This document shows, in pieces, positions 1 through 8,070 of a DNA stretch of 58,356 nt. The notes beneath the pieces were generated by a model. That model did no database searches. It was not told the DNA's origin and was given only the letters and a program-made list of their open reading frames with translations. Location: assembly GCA_018400715.1 (NCBI GenBank), contig JAGYME010000008.1:1-58356 (forward strand), written 5' to 3'. Position 1 is the first letter of the stretch, and each line of letters begins with the position of its first letter. The stretch is from Candidatus Bipolaricaulota bacterium (GTDB lineage Bacteria; Bipolaricaulota; Bipolaricaulia; M55B111). The position numbers and the translations under genes were made by a program.

Positions 1-35
1 CCACTACCGTCCAGCTTTCCTTCCAACTTTTTCAC
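1..35 (-). CDS. ribH: 6,7-dimethyl-8-ribityllumazine synthase, 5' end only
   Basis: Only the first 11 codons are inside the window. A GTG at 35-33 follows the strong ribosome-binding site GAGGAGGT and reads MKKLEGKLDGSG, the usual N-terminus of lumazine synthase. The enzyme condenses the pyrimidine intermediate with the DHBP made by RibB to give the direct riboflavin precursor. The gene lies 21 bases after ribBA on the same strand, which is its normal operon place. The call rests on a short peptide plus context. Confidence 0.75.
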   Translation of the reverse strand, partial: MKKLEGKLDGS

Positions 36-56
36 CGTAATTACCTCCTCTAACCG

Positions 57-1277
57 TTATGAATCCTCTTCCCCGTTAAACCGTGATATCCTGTGACCCA
101 TCTTTTCCACCTTGGTCTGCAGATACTCCTCGTTGTGCTCGTTAGGTTCGATCTCAATCGGAATAGTCTCCGCAATATGTAGTCCATAACCTTCCAGGCC
201 GACGACCTTGCGGGGATTGTTGGTGATCAGCTTGATAGAACTTAACCCCAGATCGCTCAGGATCTGTGCGCCAAAACCGTAATCACGCAGGTCGGCCTCA
301 AATCCCAACTCCTCGTTGGCCTCCACGGTGTCCAGACCCTCGTCCTGCAGTTCGTAGGCACAGACCTTGTTGCTCAGGCCTATTCCTCTACCCTCCTGTC
401 GCATGTAAACGACGACTCCCTCGCCGGCTTCTTCTATCATCGTCATCGCCCTGTGGAGCTGGTCACCGCAATCGCACCTCTTTGAGCCAAATACGTCCCC
501 GGTCAGACATTCCGAATGGACTCTGACCATCACGTTTTCCTGACCGCTCACGTCCCCCTTGATCAGTGCGACGTGTTCGTCCTCGTTGATTTTGTCGATG
601 TAACTGTAAATCCTGAAGTGTCCGTACTTTGTCGGTAGGTCGGCTTCCCCGGTCTTTTCCACCAGCTTCTCGTTTTTCTTCCTGTACTTGATGAGGTCTT
701 CGATGGAAACGATCTTTAACCCGTGTTCGTCCGCGAACTCCTTCAAAGTGGGCAGTCGGGCCATGCTCCCGTCCTCATCCATTACCTCACAGAGAACGGC
801 TGCGGGGTAGAGGCCTGCCAGACGGGCGAGGTCGACTCCGGCTTCCGTGTGACCAGCCCGGTGCAATACCCCGCCTTCCTCGGCCTCCAGAGGAAAGACG
901 TGGCCCGGCCTGACCAGGTCATCGGGGCCTTTGTCTTCGTCAACCATTACCGAGACCGTCTTGGACCTGTCATAGGCTGAAATACCGGTACTAATCCCCT
1001 CCTTGGCGTCGACTGAGACGGTAAACTGGGTACCGTGGTGCGAGGTATTATTTCCCACCATCGACTCCAGTTCCAGCTCCCGGAGCCTATCCGGCTCCAT
1101 CGGTGTACAGATGAGGCCCCGGCCCTCCTTTGCCATGAAGTTAATGTCCTCCGGCTTTACCTTCTCGGCAGCCATGATGAGGTCTCCCTCGTTCTCGCGG
1201 TCCTCATCGTCAACCACGATAACTAAATTTCCCTTCTTTATCTCTTCAACTGCTTCCTCTATTGAATCAAGACTCAT
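57..1277 (-). CDS. ribBA: Bifunctional DHBP synthase / GTP cyclohydrolase II
   Basis: The protein has about 406 residues. The N-terminal half is 3,4-dihydroxy-2-butanone-4-phosphate synthase, with the acidic motif [11 protein letters not shown] and [13 protein letters not shown]. The C-terminal half is GTP cyclohydrolase II, with the zinc-site pattern [17 protein letters not shown] and the catalytic RQEGRGIGL. Together they make both early riboflavin precursors from ribulose-5-phosphate and GTP. I chose the ATG at 1277 because AGGGGAG lies eight bases before it; a GTG at 1286 would leave no spacing. The gene sits between ribE and ribH. No ribD is seen in the window. Confidence 0.95.
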   Translation of the reverse strand: MSLDSIEEAVEEIKKGNLVIVVDDEDRENEGDLIMAAEKVKPEDINFMAKEGRGLICTPMEPDRLRELELESMVGNNTSHHGTQFTVSVDAKEGISTGISAYDRSKTVSVMVDEDKGPDDLVRPGHVFPLEAEEGGVLHRAGHTEAGVDLARLAGLYPAAVLCEVMDEDGSMARLPTLKEFADEHGLKIVSIEDLIKYRKKNEKLVEKTGEADLPTKYGHFRIYSYIDKINEDEHVALIKGDVSGQENVMVRVHSECLTGDVFGSKRCDCGDQLHRAMTMIEEAGEGVVVYMRQEGRGIGLSNKVCAYELQDEGLDTVEANEELGFEADLRDYGFGAQILSDLGLSSIKLITNNPRKVVGLEGYGLHIAETIPIEIEPNEHNEEYLQTKVEKMGHRISRFNGEEDS

Positions 1278-1303
1278 CTTTTTCACTCCCCTGGTAATTG
1301 AGA

Positions 1304-1900
1304 CTATCGAAGGTTAACGCTCTTATTCACGTACTTACCCAGGACGTCGAACTCCAGGTTAACCTTCGTGCCCCCCCGTGAGTACTGGAGCGTCGTGTTA
1401 TCGTACGTGTGCGGGATAACCGATATCAAAAAAGACCCTCCTCTAATCTCGTACGGGGTCAAGCTAATTCCGTCAACCGCTATTGCACCCTTTTCAACCA
1501 AAAATTTACCGTATTTCCTCGAAGTTACAAGCCTAAACTCGTAATTATTCCTCATCCTGCGGACCCTGGCGACCTTGCCCATAGTATCGACGTGCCCCTG
1601 GACTAAGTGCCCGTCCAGCCTGTCCGTGACCTCTCCGACCCTTAGCGGAAGTTCCAGGTTCACCTTGTCACCGGGCTTCAGCAATCCGATGTTAGTCCGC
1701 TGTCGCGTCTCCTCCGAGACGTCGGCGGAAAACCTCAATAGTTCCTCATCGATCTCGACGACGGTCAGGCAAGCGCCGTTTACGGCTACGCTGCCACCGA
1801 CCTCCAACCCCCCGAGATACTCCTCAGGCAGCGAGAACAAGTACGTGCTCCCTCTAGACCTGATGAACTCACCCAGGTTATCGATGATGCCTGTAAACAT
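1304..1900 (-). CDS. ribE: Riboflavin synthase alpha subunit
   Basis: This 198-residue protein begins MFTGII, the signature start of riboflavin synthase, and has two tandem lumazine-binding repeats with [10 protein letters not shown] in the first and the related AVDGISLTP in the second. It dismutates two lumazine molecules into riboflavin and the pyrimidine that RibH reuses. It is the first gene of the ribE-ribBA-ribH operon, 17 bases or more before ribBA depending on its start. No ribosome-binding site is visible before its ATG. A TATAAT box lies 17 bases upstream, so the leader is very short if that promoter is used. Confidence 0.95.
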   Translation of the reverse strand: MFTGIIDNLGEFIRSRGSTYLFSLPEEYLGGLEVGGSVAVNGACLTVVEIDEELLRFSADVSEETRQRTNIGLLKPGDKVNLELPLRVGEVTDRLDGHLVQGHVDTMGKVARVRRMRNNYEFRLVTSRKYGKFLVEKGAIAVDGISLTPYEIRGGSFLISVIPHTYDNTTLQYSRGGTKVNLEFDVLGKYVNKSVNLR

Positions 1901-1917
1901 ATTTATAACCTATATAC

Positions 1918-1923
1918 ATTATA
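1918..1923 (-). promoter_or_regulatory. Probable -10 box of the ribE operon
   Basis: A consensus TATAAT is read on the minus strand 17 bases before the ribE ATG. I see no convincing -35 match at the proper distance. The transcript would have a leader of about ten bases and no ribosome-binding site. Confidence 0.45.
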
Positions 1924-1995
1924 AAAATGGGAGAATTGACATTCGACAGTTCGTTTACGAGCAAATAGCCTTCCCTTCTTCGGCGTATATCTGGC

Positions 1996-2071
1996 CTAAT
2001 CCCTGCGACTTACTCTCGCGCTCCCAACTCTCCATATCCTCGATCCACGAGTTAGAATCGCTCAATTTGGG
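1996..2071 (-). promoter_or_regulatory. Conserved leader element, copy 1 (upstream of ribE)
   Basis: On the minus strand a 31-base block at 2026-1996 matches a block at 11992-12022 at 28 positions. A second block, CCCAAATTGAGCGA at 2071-2058, matches 11932-11945 at 12 of 14. In both copies the 31-base block contains GCGA and TCGC separated by seven bases, so a small hairpin is possible. CCCA of the upstream block can pair with TGGG at the start of the 31-base block. It could be a cis-acting RNA element or a DNA operator. Confidence 0.5.
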
Positions 2072-2114
2072 CCTAAGTTAGTGTACTTGACGGCCATTTC
2101 ACTTGCAACTGATC

Positions 2115-2204
2115 GGGCGACGGGGACCGTGATTTCCAACCGCCGTTGGGGGTACCGAACCAGGGGGACCTGTGGGGAGGAACTGACTGCCGAAACCCCC
2201 GCCC
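2115..2204. ncRNA. Candidate structured RNA in the ribE/yidC intergenic region
   Basis: This region can close as one long helix: GGGCG (2115-2119) with CGCCC (2200-2204), then GGGG (2122-2125) with CCCC (2196-2199), leaving a two-base bulge. Inside, CCAAC-CGCC-GTTGG (2136-2149) and CAGG-GGGA-CCTG form small hairpins. The strand is unknown: it could be a yidC leader (+) or lie upstream of ribE (-). It matches no RNA family I know. The rest of the 1901-2282 gap holds the conserved element at 1996-2071 and no gene. Confidence 0.35.
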
Positions 2205-2282
2205 ATTACACCATAAATTGAAATAGGCGGACCTTTTAGTTAAAATCCATTCGAACTTCACCGCCACCGAGGAGGAGATTGC

Positions 2283-3869
2283 GTGAGTCATTTTTTTAGC
2301 GGACGAGCAAAGGAGAGATTTTTAGTTATATTTCTGTCGACCCTAGTGGTTGTTGGGTTACTGGGTTCCTTCGGGGCCAGGGCGTCGGATTCAAGCTATA
2401 AGGAACCAATCGAGGTTACCAGGAACGAAGAGGAGGGGACGCTGACGGTAAGGACTGAGCTGGCGGATTACCTCTTCTCCTTGACCGGGGGTAACCTCCG
2501 CAGTATCTTCCTCTACTTCTCGTCGTTTAGGACCAACACGGCGGAGGTAGTCCCGGGCACGACGATAAACCCGGAAACGGGTGAAACTTCCTACAAGGAG
2601 GAGATCCGCTTTCCCGGAGAACTGGATATCCGCGGTGAATCGGACAGGGGGGTCAAGTACGAGGCCGCAGTCCCCGGCGGCGAACATCGGGACGAAATGT
2701 CGATAACCTTCACCGGAGAACAGGACGGGATGACCGTCGAAAAGACCTACACCCTGTACAACGACCCCAACTACACCTTCGGCGTGAGCGTCAAGATCAA
2801 AAACGGGCGCGGAGAGCCGGTGGACCTCTCGCAGGGGGTAGTCATGTATCTGGGATCTAGAACAAAGCCCCCCGAAAGCGATAAGGTTTCCTACCTCACC
2901 GACCCGACGACGAAATACATATTTGACGGTGGGGTAAGCAACGGCAAACTGGCAGAGGGCTCCTACACGCAGTTCGACGGCATCGGCTTCGTCGGGAAAA
3001 ACCTCGTCCTCTTCCTCAAGACGGGGAAACCTTACGAAAGCCTCGAGAACCCCGCGGACCCCGGGACGACCCCGTACACGGCCAACCAATCCGTCGGCGC
3101 GGACCTATTTCGGGGGACGCTGGATTCGGGAGAAACGAGGGAGTTTCAATTCTCTATTTACGGCGGACGCAGGAGGCACGTCCTCCTTTCCAACGTCGGT
3201 CTGGCGGAGATAGACGAGACCGGCTTCTTTAGCAAGTTACTCGTCCCGGTCATTCAGTTCCTCCACCAACTCTATAAGTTAACAGGAAATTACGCCTGGG
3301 CGATAATCCTATTTACCATTCTCATCAGGGTACTACTCTATCCGCTAATGCGGAATATGTATCGTTCAATGGCGAAGATGCAGGAGCTACAGCCGAAGAT
3401 AAAGGAACTTCAAAACAAGTACGACGACAAAGAAAAGCAGCAGAAAAAAATGATGGCTCTTTACAAGGAGAAAGACGTCAACCCGATGGGTGGCTGCCTC
3501 CCCATGTTCATCCAACTACCTATACTTATCCTCCTCTGGCGAGCGATCATGTACAGCGCCGAGGCGATACACCTTTCTCCGGGCTTTTTATGGATGAACG
3601 ACCTCAGCCTGGCTGACCCTTATTACATTCTCGTAGTTCTCACCGTCGCTACCATGATTATCCAGCAACAGATGATGTCGCCAACAGGTGGAGGCGGGAG
3701 CCAGAACAAGATAATGAGTTACGGTTTTCCGCTATTCATGGGTATCTTCCTCCGCGACTTCCCCGCTGGTCTCTGGCTTTACTACTTCCTAACGCAATTA
3801 TTCATGATTGGCCAGCAGTCATTCATCAACTGGGAGATGGAGAGGACGGAAGCTCAAGAAGAAGGTTAG
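2283..3869 (+). CDS. yidC: Membrane protein insertase YidC
   Basis: This 528-residue protein inserts and folds membrane proteins, alone or with SecYEG. It has an N-terminal membrane helix at about residues 10-32, then a large extracytoplasmic domain to about 310, typical of diderm YidC. The C-terminal Oxa1-type core follows, with the conserved arginine in TILIRVLLYPLM and three later helices. The GTG start is chosen because GAGGAGGAGA lies just before it. It begins a yidC-khpB-mnmE cluster. The rpmH and rnpA genes that often precede yidC are absent here. Confidence 0.95.
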   Translation: MSHFFSGRAKERFLVIFLSTLVVVGLLGSFGARASDSSYKEPIEVTRNEEEGTLTVRTELADYLFSLTGGNLRSIFLYFSSFRTNTAEVVPGTTINPETGETSYKEEIRFPGELDIRGESDRGVKYEAAVPGGEHRDEMSITFTGEQDGMTVEKTYTLYNDPNYTFGVSVKIKNGRGEPVDLSQGVVMYLGSRTKPPESDKVSYLTDPTTKYIFDGGVSNGKLAEGSYTQFDGIGFVGKNLVLFLKTGKPYESLENPADPGTTPYTANQSVGADLFRGTLDSGETREFQFSIYGGRRRHVLLSNVGLAEIDETGFFSKLLVPVIQFLHQLYKLTGNYAWAIILFTILIRVLLYPLMRNMYRSMAKMQELQPKIKELQNKYDDKEKQQKKMMALYKEKDVNPMGGCLPMFIQLPILILLWRAIMYSAEAIHLSPGFLWMNDLSLADPYYILVVLTVATMIIQQQMMSPTGGGGSQNKIMSYGFPLFMGIFLRDFPAGLWLYYFLTQLFMIGQQSFINWEMERTEAQEEG

Positions 3870-3896
3870 TTTCCTTGACCCGGCCAAGGGGGGCTT

Positions 3897-4361
3897 ATGA
3901 GTAAAGAAAACGATAATCTGGAGTCAGATCTTCTCGACTACCTGGAGGGCTTTTTTAACGTTCTCGGCGAACACCCCTCGCTCAAGGTTGAATACAGATC
4001 CCCCGAGGAACTTTACATAAACCTTCAGGGGCAATCGGATTTCCTCTCCGTCGACAAGGAGGAACTGGCGGAGGAGCTGAGTACGCTGGCCGAGGTTTTT
4101 CTGCGCCGCAAAGGCGCGGCCGAACGCGCGGTTCAAATAGACATCAACGGCGTCAAGCTCACCCGCAGAAAGAAACTGGAACGTTTCGCGCTCGAGGCTG
4201 CCAAACAGGCAACACAAAAGGGAAAGAAGATAAGGTTGAACCCGATGGATCCTGAGGAGAGGAAGTGGATACACATCTCCCTGGGAGAAGTCGACGGCGT
4301 CGAGACCTACAGCGTGAACGAAGGCGAGGAACGACGAGTAATTATCAAACCAACGGGTTAG
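3897..4361 (+). CDS. khpB: KH-R3H RNA-binding protein (Jag/KhpB-like)
   Basis: This 154-residue cytoplasmic RNA-binding protein has a KH-type region, including a stretch around FLSVDKEELAEELSTLAEVF. A C-terminal R3H domain follows, with the R-x3-H motif in ERKWIHISLG. The usual N-terminal Jag domain is missing, so the protein is shorter than Firmicutes Jag (about 200 or more residues). It lies directly between yidC and mnmE, the standard place for jag. AAGGGGGG is the ribosome-binding site. Relatives act on cell division and mRNA; its role here is inferred. Confidence 0.9.
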   Translation: MSKENDNLESDLLDYLEGFFNVLGEHPSLKVEYRSPEELYINLQGQSDFLSVDKEELAEELSTLAEVFLRRKGAAERAVQIDINGVKLTRRKKLERFALEAAKQATQKGKKIRLNPMDPEERKWIHISLGEVDGVETYSVNEGEERRVIIKPTG

Positions 4362-4366
4362 CTAGC

Positions 4367-5758
4367 ATGCATTCCCGAGAAACTATATCAGCGATTTCCA
4401 CGCCGCTCGGGAAGAGCGGGATTGGAATAGTTAGACTGTCCGGTCCGGAGGCGATAGATATCGCCGGAAAACTGTTTCGTTCCCCACACGGCGTTGATCT
4501 AGCGGGCGTCGAGACCCACACCCTTCACTACGGCTTCATCCGTGATCCCGATACGGGAGGACGGATGGACGAGGTTCTTGTCTCCGTTATGAGGGCTCCC
4601 TCAACCTACACCCGGGAAGACATAGTGGAAATCAACTGTCACGGGGGAATAGTCCCGTTGAGGGAAACGCTGGAACTGACCCACGAACACGGAGCGAGAC
4701 CAGCCGATCCGGGGGAGTTTACTAAAAGGGCCTTCCTGAACGGCAGGATCACCCTTGATCAGGCGAAGTCGGTAAAGGACCTCGTGGACGCAAAAACCCA
4801 GCTGTCTCTCGAGCTGGCAGTTGAGCGGTTGGAGGGAAGGTTTTCCGAGTTCCTTTCCCGTGTCAGGGAGGAATTGACGTCCGTCCTGGCGGAGATCGAG
4901 GTTGCCATCGACTTTCCGGACTACGAGGATTCGGTAGTTCCCCGGGACGCCCTCCGAGGGAAGCTGGAGAAAATCGAAGGAGATATTGACGACTTCCTGG
5001 GAAGCAGCCGGGACGGGAAGATCTTAAAGGAGGGTCACAGGGTCACGATAGTGGGCAAGCCAAACGTAGGAAAATCAACTCTGCTCAACAGGCTCCTTAA
5101 AGAGGAGAGGGCGATAGTCAGCGCCACTCCAGGGACGACGCGTGACACCATAGAGGAGGAGATCGAGGTCAACGGCATACCTTTGGCCGTCACCGACACC
5201 GCGGGGATTCGCCAGCCGGAAAACGAAATAGAGAAGCAAGGCGTAGCCCGAGCAAAGGAACAGAGCAGAAAGTCAGACCTGGCTCTGTTCTTGATAGAGG
5301 CCAACGAGAAACCGGGCCCGGAGGACCGGGAGATCGCGGAGGAGTTAGACGACGAGAAAACCATCCTCCTGCTTAACAAGTCCGACCTGGACGGAAACTT
5401 GCCCAGGAGTCAGCTGCTTGATAAAATGGGTGAGGACTGGGCGGAAGTCATAGCGATTTCTGCAAAGACCGGTTCCGGGCTGAGCGACCTGGAAGACTCT
5501 ATAACCAGTTTGATCTGGGGCGGGGAGATCGAAAAAGACGAAAGTTTGGTCCTGCTCGACGTTCAGGAAAAGGATCTGCTACGTAAAGCCAAAGAGGATC
5601 TGGCTGACGCCCTGGAGGCGATGGACCGGGGGGCGCCCGTGGACCTAATCGAGGTACACCTGCGGGACGCCCGTGAGAAGCTCGGTAAACTGCTGGGAGA
5701 GGACGTATCCGAGGAGATACTGGGCCGGGTCTTCGCGGACTTCTGTGTAGGAAAGTAA
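4367..5758 (+). CDS. mnmE: tRNA modification GTPase MnmE
   Basis: This 463-residue GTPase works with MnmG to put the (carboxymethyl)aminomethyl group on wobble uridine of tRNAs. The N-terminal folate-binding domain starts DTI-like as ETISAISTPLGKSGIGIVRL. The G domain in the middle has the P-loop GKPNVGKST, DTAG and NKSD. The C-terminus is the required CVGK. The ATG at 4367, five bases after the khpB stop, matches the family start; an upstream TTG in frame would add 34 non-homologous residues. Translation is probably coupled to khpB. Confidence 0.95.
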   Translation: MHSRETISAISTPLGKSGIGIVRLSGPEAIDIAGKLFRSPHGVDLAGVETHTLHYGFIRDPDTGGRMDEVLVSVMRAPSTYTREDIVEINCHGGIVPLRETLELTHEHGARPADPGEFTKRAFLNGRITLDQAKSVKDLVDAKTQLSLELAVERLEGRFSEFLSRVREELTSVLAEIEVAIDFPDYEDSVVPRDALRGKLEKIEGDIDDFLGSSRDGKILKEGHRVTIVGKPNVGKSTLLNRLLKEERAIVSATPGTTRDTIEEEIEVNGIPLAVTDTAGIRQPENEIEKQGVARAKEQSRKSDLALFLIEANEKPGPEDREIAEELDDEKTILLLNKSDLDGNLPRSQLLDKMGEDWAEVIAISAKTGSGLSDLEDSITSLIWGGEIEKDESLVLLDVQEKDLLRKAKEDLADALEAMDRGAPVDLIEVHLRDAREKLGKLLGEDVSEEILGRVFADFCVGK

Positions 5759-5773
5759 ACAAGGTGGTGGAGA

Positions 5774-6598
5774 ATGAAACTCGCCGAGAGATCAAACGAA
5801 GAGATACTTGCCGAGATCAAGGAGTTACAGGAGATGGAGGAAGAGGGTTACTCGAGCCCGGGCTCCCGCAAGGAAAGAATAAATGAACTGAAGGACGGCC
5901 TCATCGAGAAGAACATTCCCCTCGTGAAGTCGATAGCAGGTGATTTTTCTCACTCCGGCCTCGACTACGAGGACCTGACTCAGGCAGGCTACATAGGCCT
6001 GCTGAACGCCGTCGAAAACTTTGACCTCAGCAAAAACACCAAGTTTAGCACCTACGCCACGCACCTGATCAAGGGCGAGGTGCGTCACCATATCAGAGAC
6101 AACGCTCCCTCAGTCCACATCCCCCAGTGGATAAAACGACTTAATCGCCAGGTCAAGAAGGCTGAAGAAAAGATATACAAGGAGACCGGGAAGTTCCCGA
6201 GCGTCTCCGAACTCTCCGACGAGTTAAATATCGAGGAGGACGGAATCCGAGAGGTCCTCAAGGCGAGGGACTCGATGACATACGTCTCCATTGACAGGGA
6301 ACGCAGGGAATCGGACCCCCGGCCAGAGTTCATAGACTACGAGAAGATAAAAGGGAAACACGACGAGAACCTCCCACTTGAATTTCGAGTAAGAATTGCC
6401 GAGGCAATAGATAACCTGACCGAAGTCCAAAAGCAGGTAGTTAACGGTATATTCTACGAGGACAGGACACAGACAGAGGTCGGAGAGGAAATCGGCACCT
6501 CACAAAGACAGGTGTCCCGGATTAAATACAGACTTCTCGACGAACTCAAGGACTACTTAAGGGAAGAGGAGTCCAGTTCCGAGGGGGGTGGCGACTAG
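5774..6598 (+). CDS. RNA polymerase sigma factor, sigma-70 family (SigB/SigF/WhiG-like)
   Basis: This 274-residue group-3 sigma factor directs RNA polymerase to an alternative promoter set. Region 2 is clear at about residues 45-110, with YEDLTQAGYIGLLNAVENFD and TKFSTYATHLIKGEVRHHIRD. Region 3 follows, and region 4 contains the helix-turn-helix TQTEVGEEIGTSQRQVSRIK. The acidic, Ser/Gly-rich tail is unlike most relatives. It follows mnmE by 15 bases. No anti-sigma factor or partner switch lies next to it, so its signal is unknown. Confidence 0.9.
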   Translation: MKLAERSNEEILAEIKELQEMEEEGYSSPGSRKERINELKDGLIEKNIPLVKSIAGDFSHSGLDYEDLTQAGYIGLLNAVENFDLSKNTKFSTYATHLIKGEVRHHIRDNAPSVHIPQWIKRLNRQVKKAEEKIYKETGKFPSVSELSDELNIEEDGIREVLKARDSMTYVSIDRERRESDPRPEFIDYEKIKGKHDENLPLEFRVRIAEAIDNLTEVQKQVVNGIFYEDRTQTEVGEEIGTSQRQVSRIKYRLLDELKDYLREEESSSEGGGD

Positions 6599-6600
6599 AG

Positions 6601-6873
6601 ATGAACAGGTTTGCCAGCGCGCTGGACCACGTGGACGAGATAAACGGCCTAATATATGACCTAAAAGTATGCTTGGACCTCTTTGAAGAAGGTGACAAGG
6701 AGGGCGCACTTGAAAGGCTGGAGAGGTCGGAAGAGGGTATAGAGGGACTACTTTCTTCCCTGCCGGAGGACGCGTCACTGCCCGAGGACGGTGAGGAGAT
6801 CGAGGCCAACCTATCCTCCGCACTGGACCAGATAAGCTGGATCAGTGAAAACGTCGACGACTATAACCTCTAG
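6601..6873 (+). CDS. Small acidic helical protein, unknown
   Basis: This 90-residue protein starts two bases after the sigma-factor stop, so the two are very probably co-translated. It is strongly acidic and looks helical, with Leu and Ile spaced as in helical bundles and a Glu-rich centre. No known motif is visible. Its position makes an accessory or regulator of the sigma factor possible, but nothing in the sequence shows this. Confidence 0.75.
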   Translation: MNRFASALDHVDEINGLIYDLKVCLDLFEEGDKEGALERLERSEEGIEGLLSSLPEDASLPEDGEEIEANLSSALDQISWISENVDDYNL

Positions 6874-6878
6874 GTAGC

Positions 6879-6972
6879 TATCTATAAGAGAACGGGCCGT
6901 CCTGTCCTATTCACGCAGATATCCACAGGTTATTTAACCAACTTTATAGATACCAGCAGCTAAGGTGGTATC
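6879..6972 (+). promoter_or_regulatory. Overlapping inverted repeats before the thiamine-binding gene
   Basis: TATCTATAA (6879-6887) pairs perfectly with TTATAGATA (6944-6952). GATACCA (6949-6955) pairs perfectly with TGGTATC (6966-6972). The two hairpins share the bases GATA, so they exclude one another. That layout is typical of attenuators and riboswitches, but no T-run follows. It could also be an operator array. Confidence 0.35.
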
Positions 6973-7041
6973 ATTTACCATATACCTGGACACTCAACCG
7001 GGGTCTGGGGAATTCCTATCAAGGCTAACGAGGTGATTATC

Positions 7042-7329
7042 GTGATCGTAGAGTTCGACACGTACCCCGTCGGGCAGGAGGAGGGCCTTGGGCCCGAGGT
7101 CGCGAAGGCGATAAAGATCGTAAAGGAGAGCGGTCTCGACTACCAACTGACCGCCATGGGGACCCTCATCGAAGGGGACTGGGACGAGGTAATGGAGACC
7201 ATCAAGAAGTGTCACCATAGGCTGAGGGAGGACCACGCAAGGGTGGAAACTCACATCAAGATCGACGATCACGCCGGTAAGACCGGAAAGCTAACCGGCA
7301 AGGTAAACTCCGTCGAGGATAACCTCTAG
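7042..7329 (+). CDS. MTH1187-type thiamine-binding protein (DUF77)
   Basis: This 95-residue protein of the MTH1187/YkoF family has a single ferredoxin-like domain that binds thiamine or its pyrimidine moiety in studied members. Family features include the early VEFDTYPVG strand, the segment SGLDYQLTAMGTLIEGD and the late ETHIKIDD. I chose the GTG at 7042 because GAGGTGAT lies six bases upstream; a GTG at 7033 overlaps that site. No thiamine transporter or thi genes lie nearby. The role in thiamine handling is inferred from the family. Confidence 0.85.
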   Translation: MIVEFDTYPVGQEEGLGPEVAKAIKIVKESGLDYQLTAMGTLIEGDWDEVMETIKKCHHRLREDHARVETHIKIDDHAGKTGKLTGKVNSVEDNL

Positions 7330-7342
7330 GCAATCGCGCCAG

Positions 7343-7376
7343 GGCAAGCCCCGAGTAGGACGGTCTGGGGTTTGCC
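7343..7376 (+). terminator. Hairpin between the thiamine-binding gene and radC
   Basis: GGCAAGCCCC (7343-7352) can pair with GGGGTTTGCC (7367-7376) across 14 bases, with one G-T pair. No T-run follows. It ends four bases before the radC start, so it may dampen transcription or hide the radC start. Confidence 0.35.
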
Positions 7377-7380
7377 GGGG

Positions 7381-8070
7381 ATGAGAGTTAACGTGAGATA
7401 TTCCATCAGCGATCTTCCGGAAGGGGACCGCCCTCGAGAAAAGCTCAAACAGCACGGCGCGAGGTTCTTGAGCGACTCGGAACTCCTCGCCCTCGTAATC
7501 AGGTCGGGGACAATGGGAAAAAACGCCCTGGACCTCTCCCGCGAAATTCTCAGCGAGTTTTCACTGGGAGAGCTGTCCAATTCCACCCTTAACCAGCTAA
7601 ACAGTTACCGGGGGATCGGGGAGGTCAAAGCAAGTCAGATAATGGCCGTATTTGAATTGGCCAGACGTCTAACCGGCAGGAAGCTGTCTCCGGGGGAACA
7701 GATATTCAGTCTCGACGAGGCGATCGATCACCTAAACCCGTCGATGAGTTCCTTGGAACGTGAAGAGTTGCGGGTACTCCATTTAAACAACGCGAACGAA
7801 CTCATAAACGAGGAGACGATATTCACCGGTTCGCTAGACCAGGTGCAGATATCTCCGCGGGAAATCGTCAAGAGTTGCCTGCGGAACAACACCAGCGCGG
7901 TCATTTTGGCCCACAACCACCCGGGCGGGTCCCCGGAGCCATCCCAAGCGGACCTTAGGGTCACCGAGAGGATCGAAACGGCACTGGATACCGTCGGCGT
8001 TTCTCTCATAGACCACATAATCATCGGGAAGTACGACCAGGTAAGCTTCAACAGGGAAGGCTACCTCTGA
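7381..8070 (+). CDS. radC: RadC/YeeS-family JAB1-MPN domain protein
   Basis: This 229-residue protein has the usual RadC plan: an N-terminal helix-hairpin-helix region with YRGIGEVKASQI, then an MPN/JAMM metalloprotease-like domain with the metal motif AHNHPGGSPEPSQAD. Despite the name, a direct repair role is doubtful, and the true function is unsettled. I chose the ATG at 7381, although a TTG at 7372 is in frame. The gene converges on the YhaN-like gene and the stop ends overlap by ten bases. Confidence 0.9.
   Translation: MRVNVRYSISDLPEGDRPREKLKQHGARFLSDSELLALVIRSGTMGKNALDLSREILSEFSLGELSNSTLNQLNSYRGIGEVKASQIMAVFELARRLTGRKLSPGEQIFSLDEAIDHLNPSMSSLEREELRVLHLNNANELINEETIFTGSLDQVQISPREIVKSCLRNNTSAVILAHNHPGGSPEPSQADLRVTERIETALDTVGVSLIDHIIIGKYDQVSFNREGYL

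Noticed and set aside
2121..2160. FMN riboswitch near the riboflavin genes, suggested by CCGTGATTTCC followed by AACCGCCGTT
   Set aside because: The FMN core is very strongly conserved and most of its invariant bases are missing. The plus-strand orientation also points away from the riboflavin operon.
2391..3089. Long minus-strand frame inside yidC
   Set aside because: It is a shadow of the acidic, GC-rich yidC coding sequence. The peptide has no recognisable motif and the plus-strand gene is certain.
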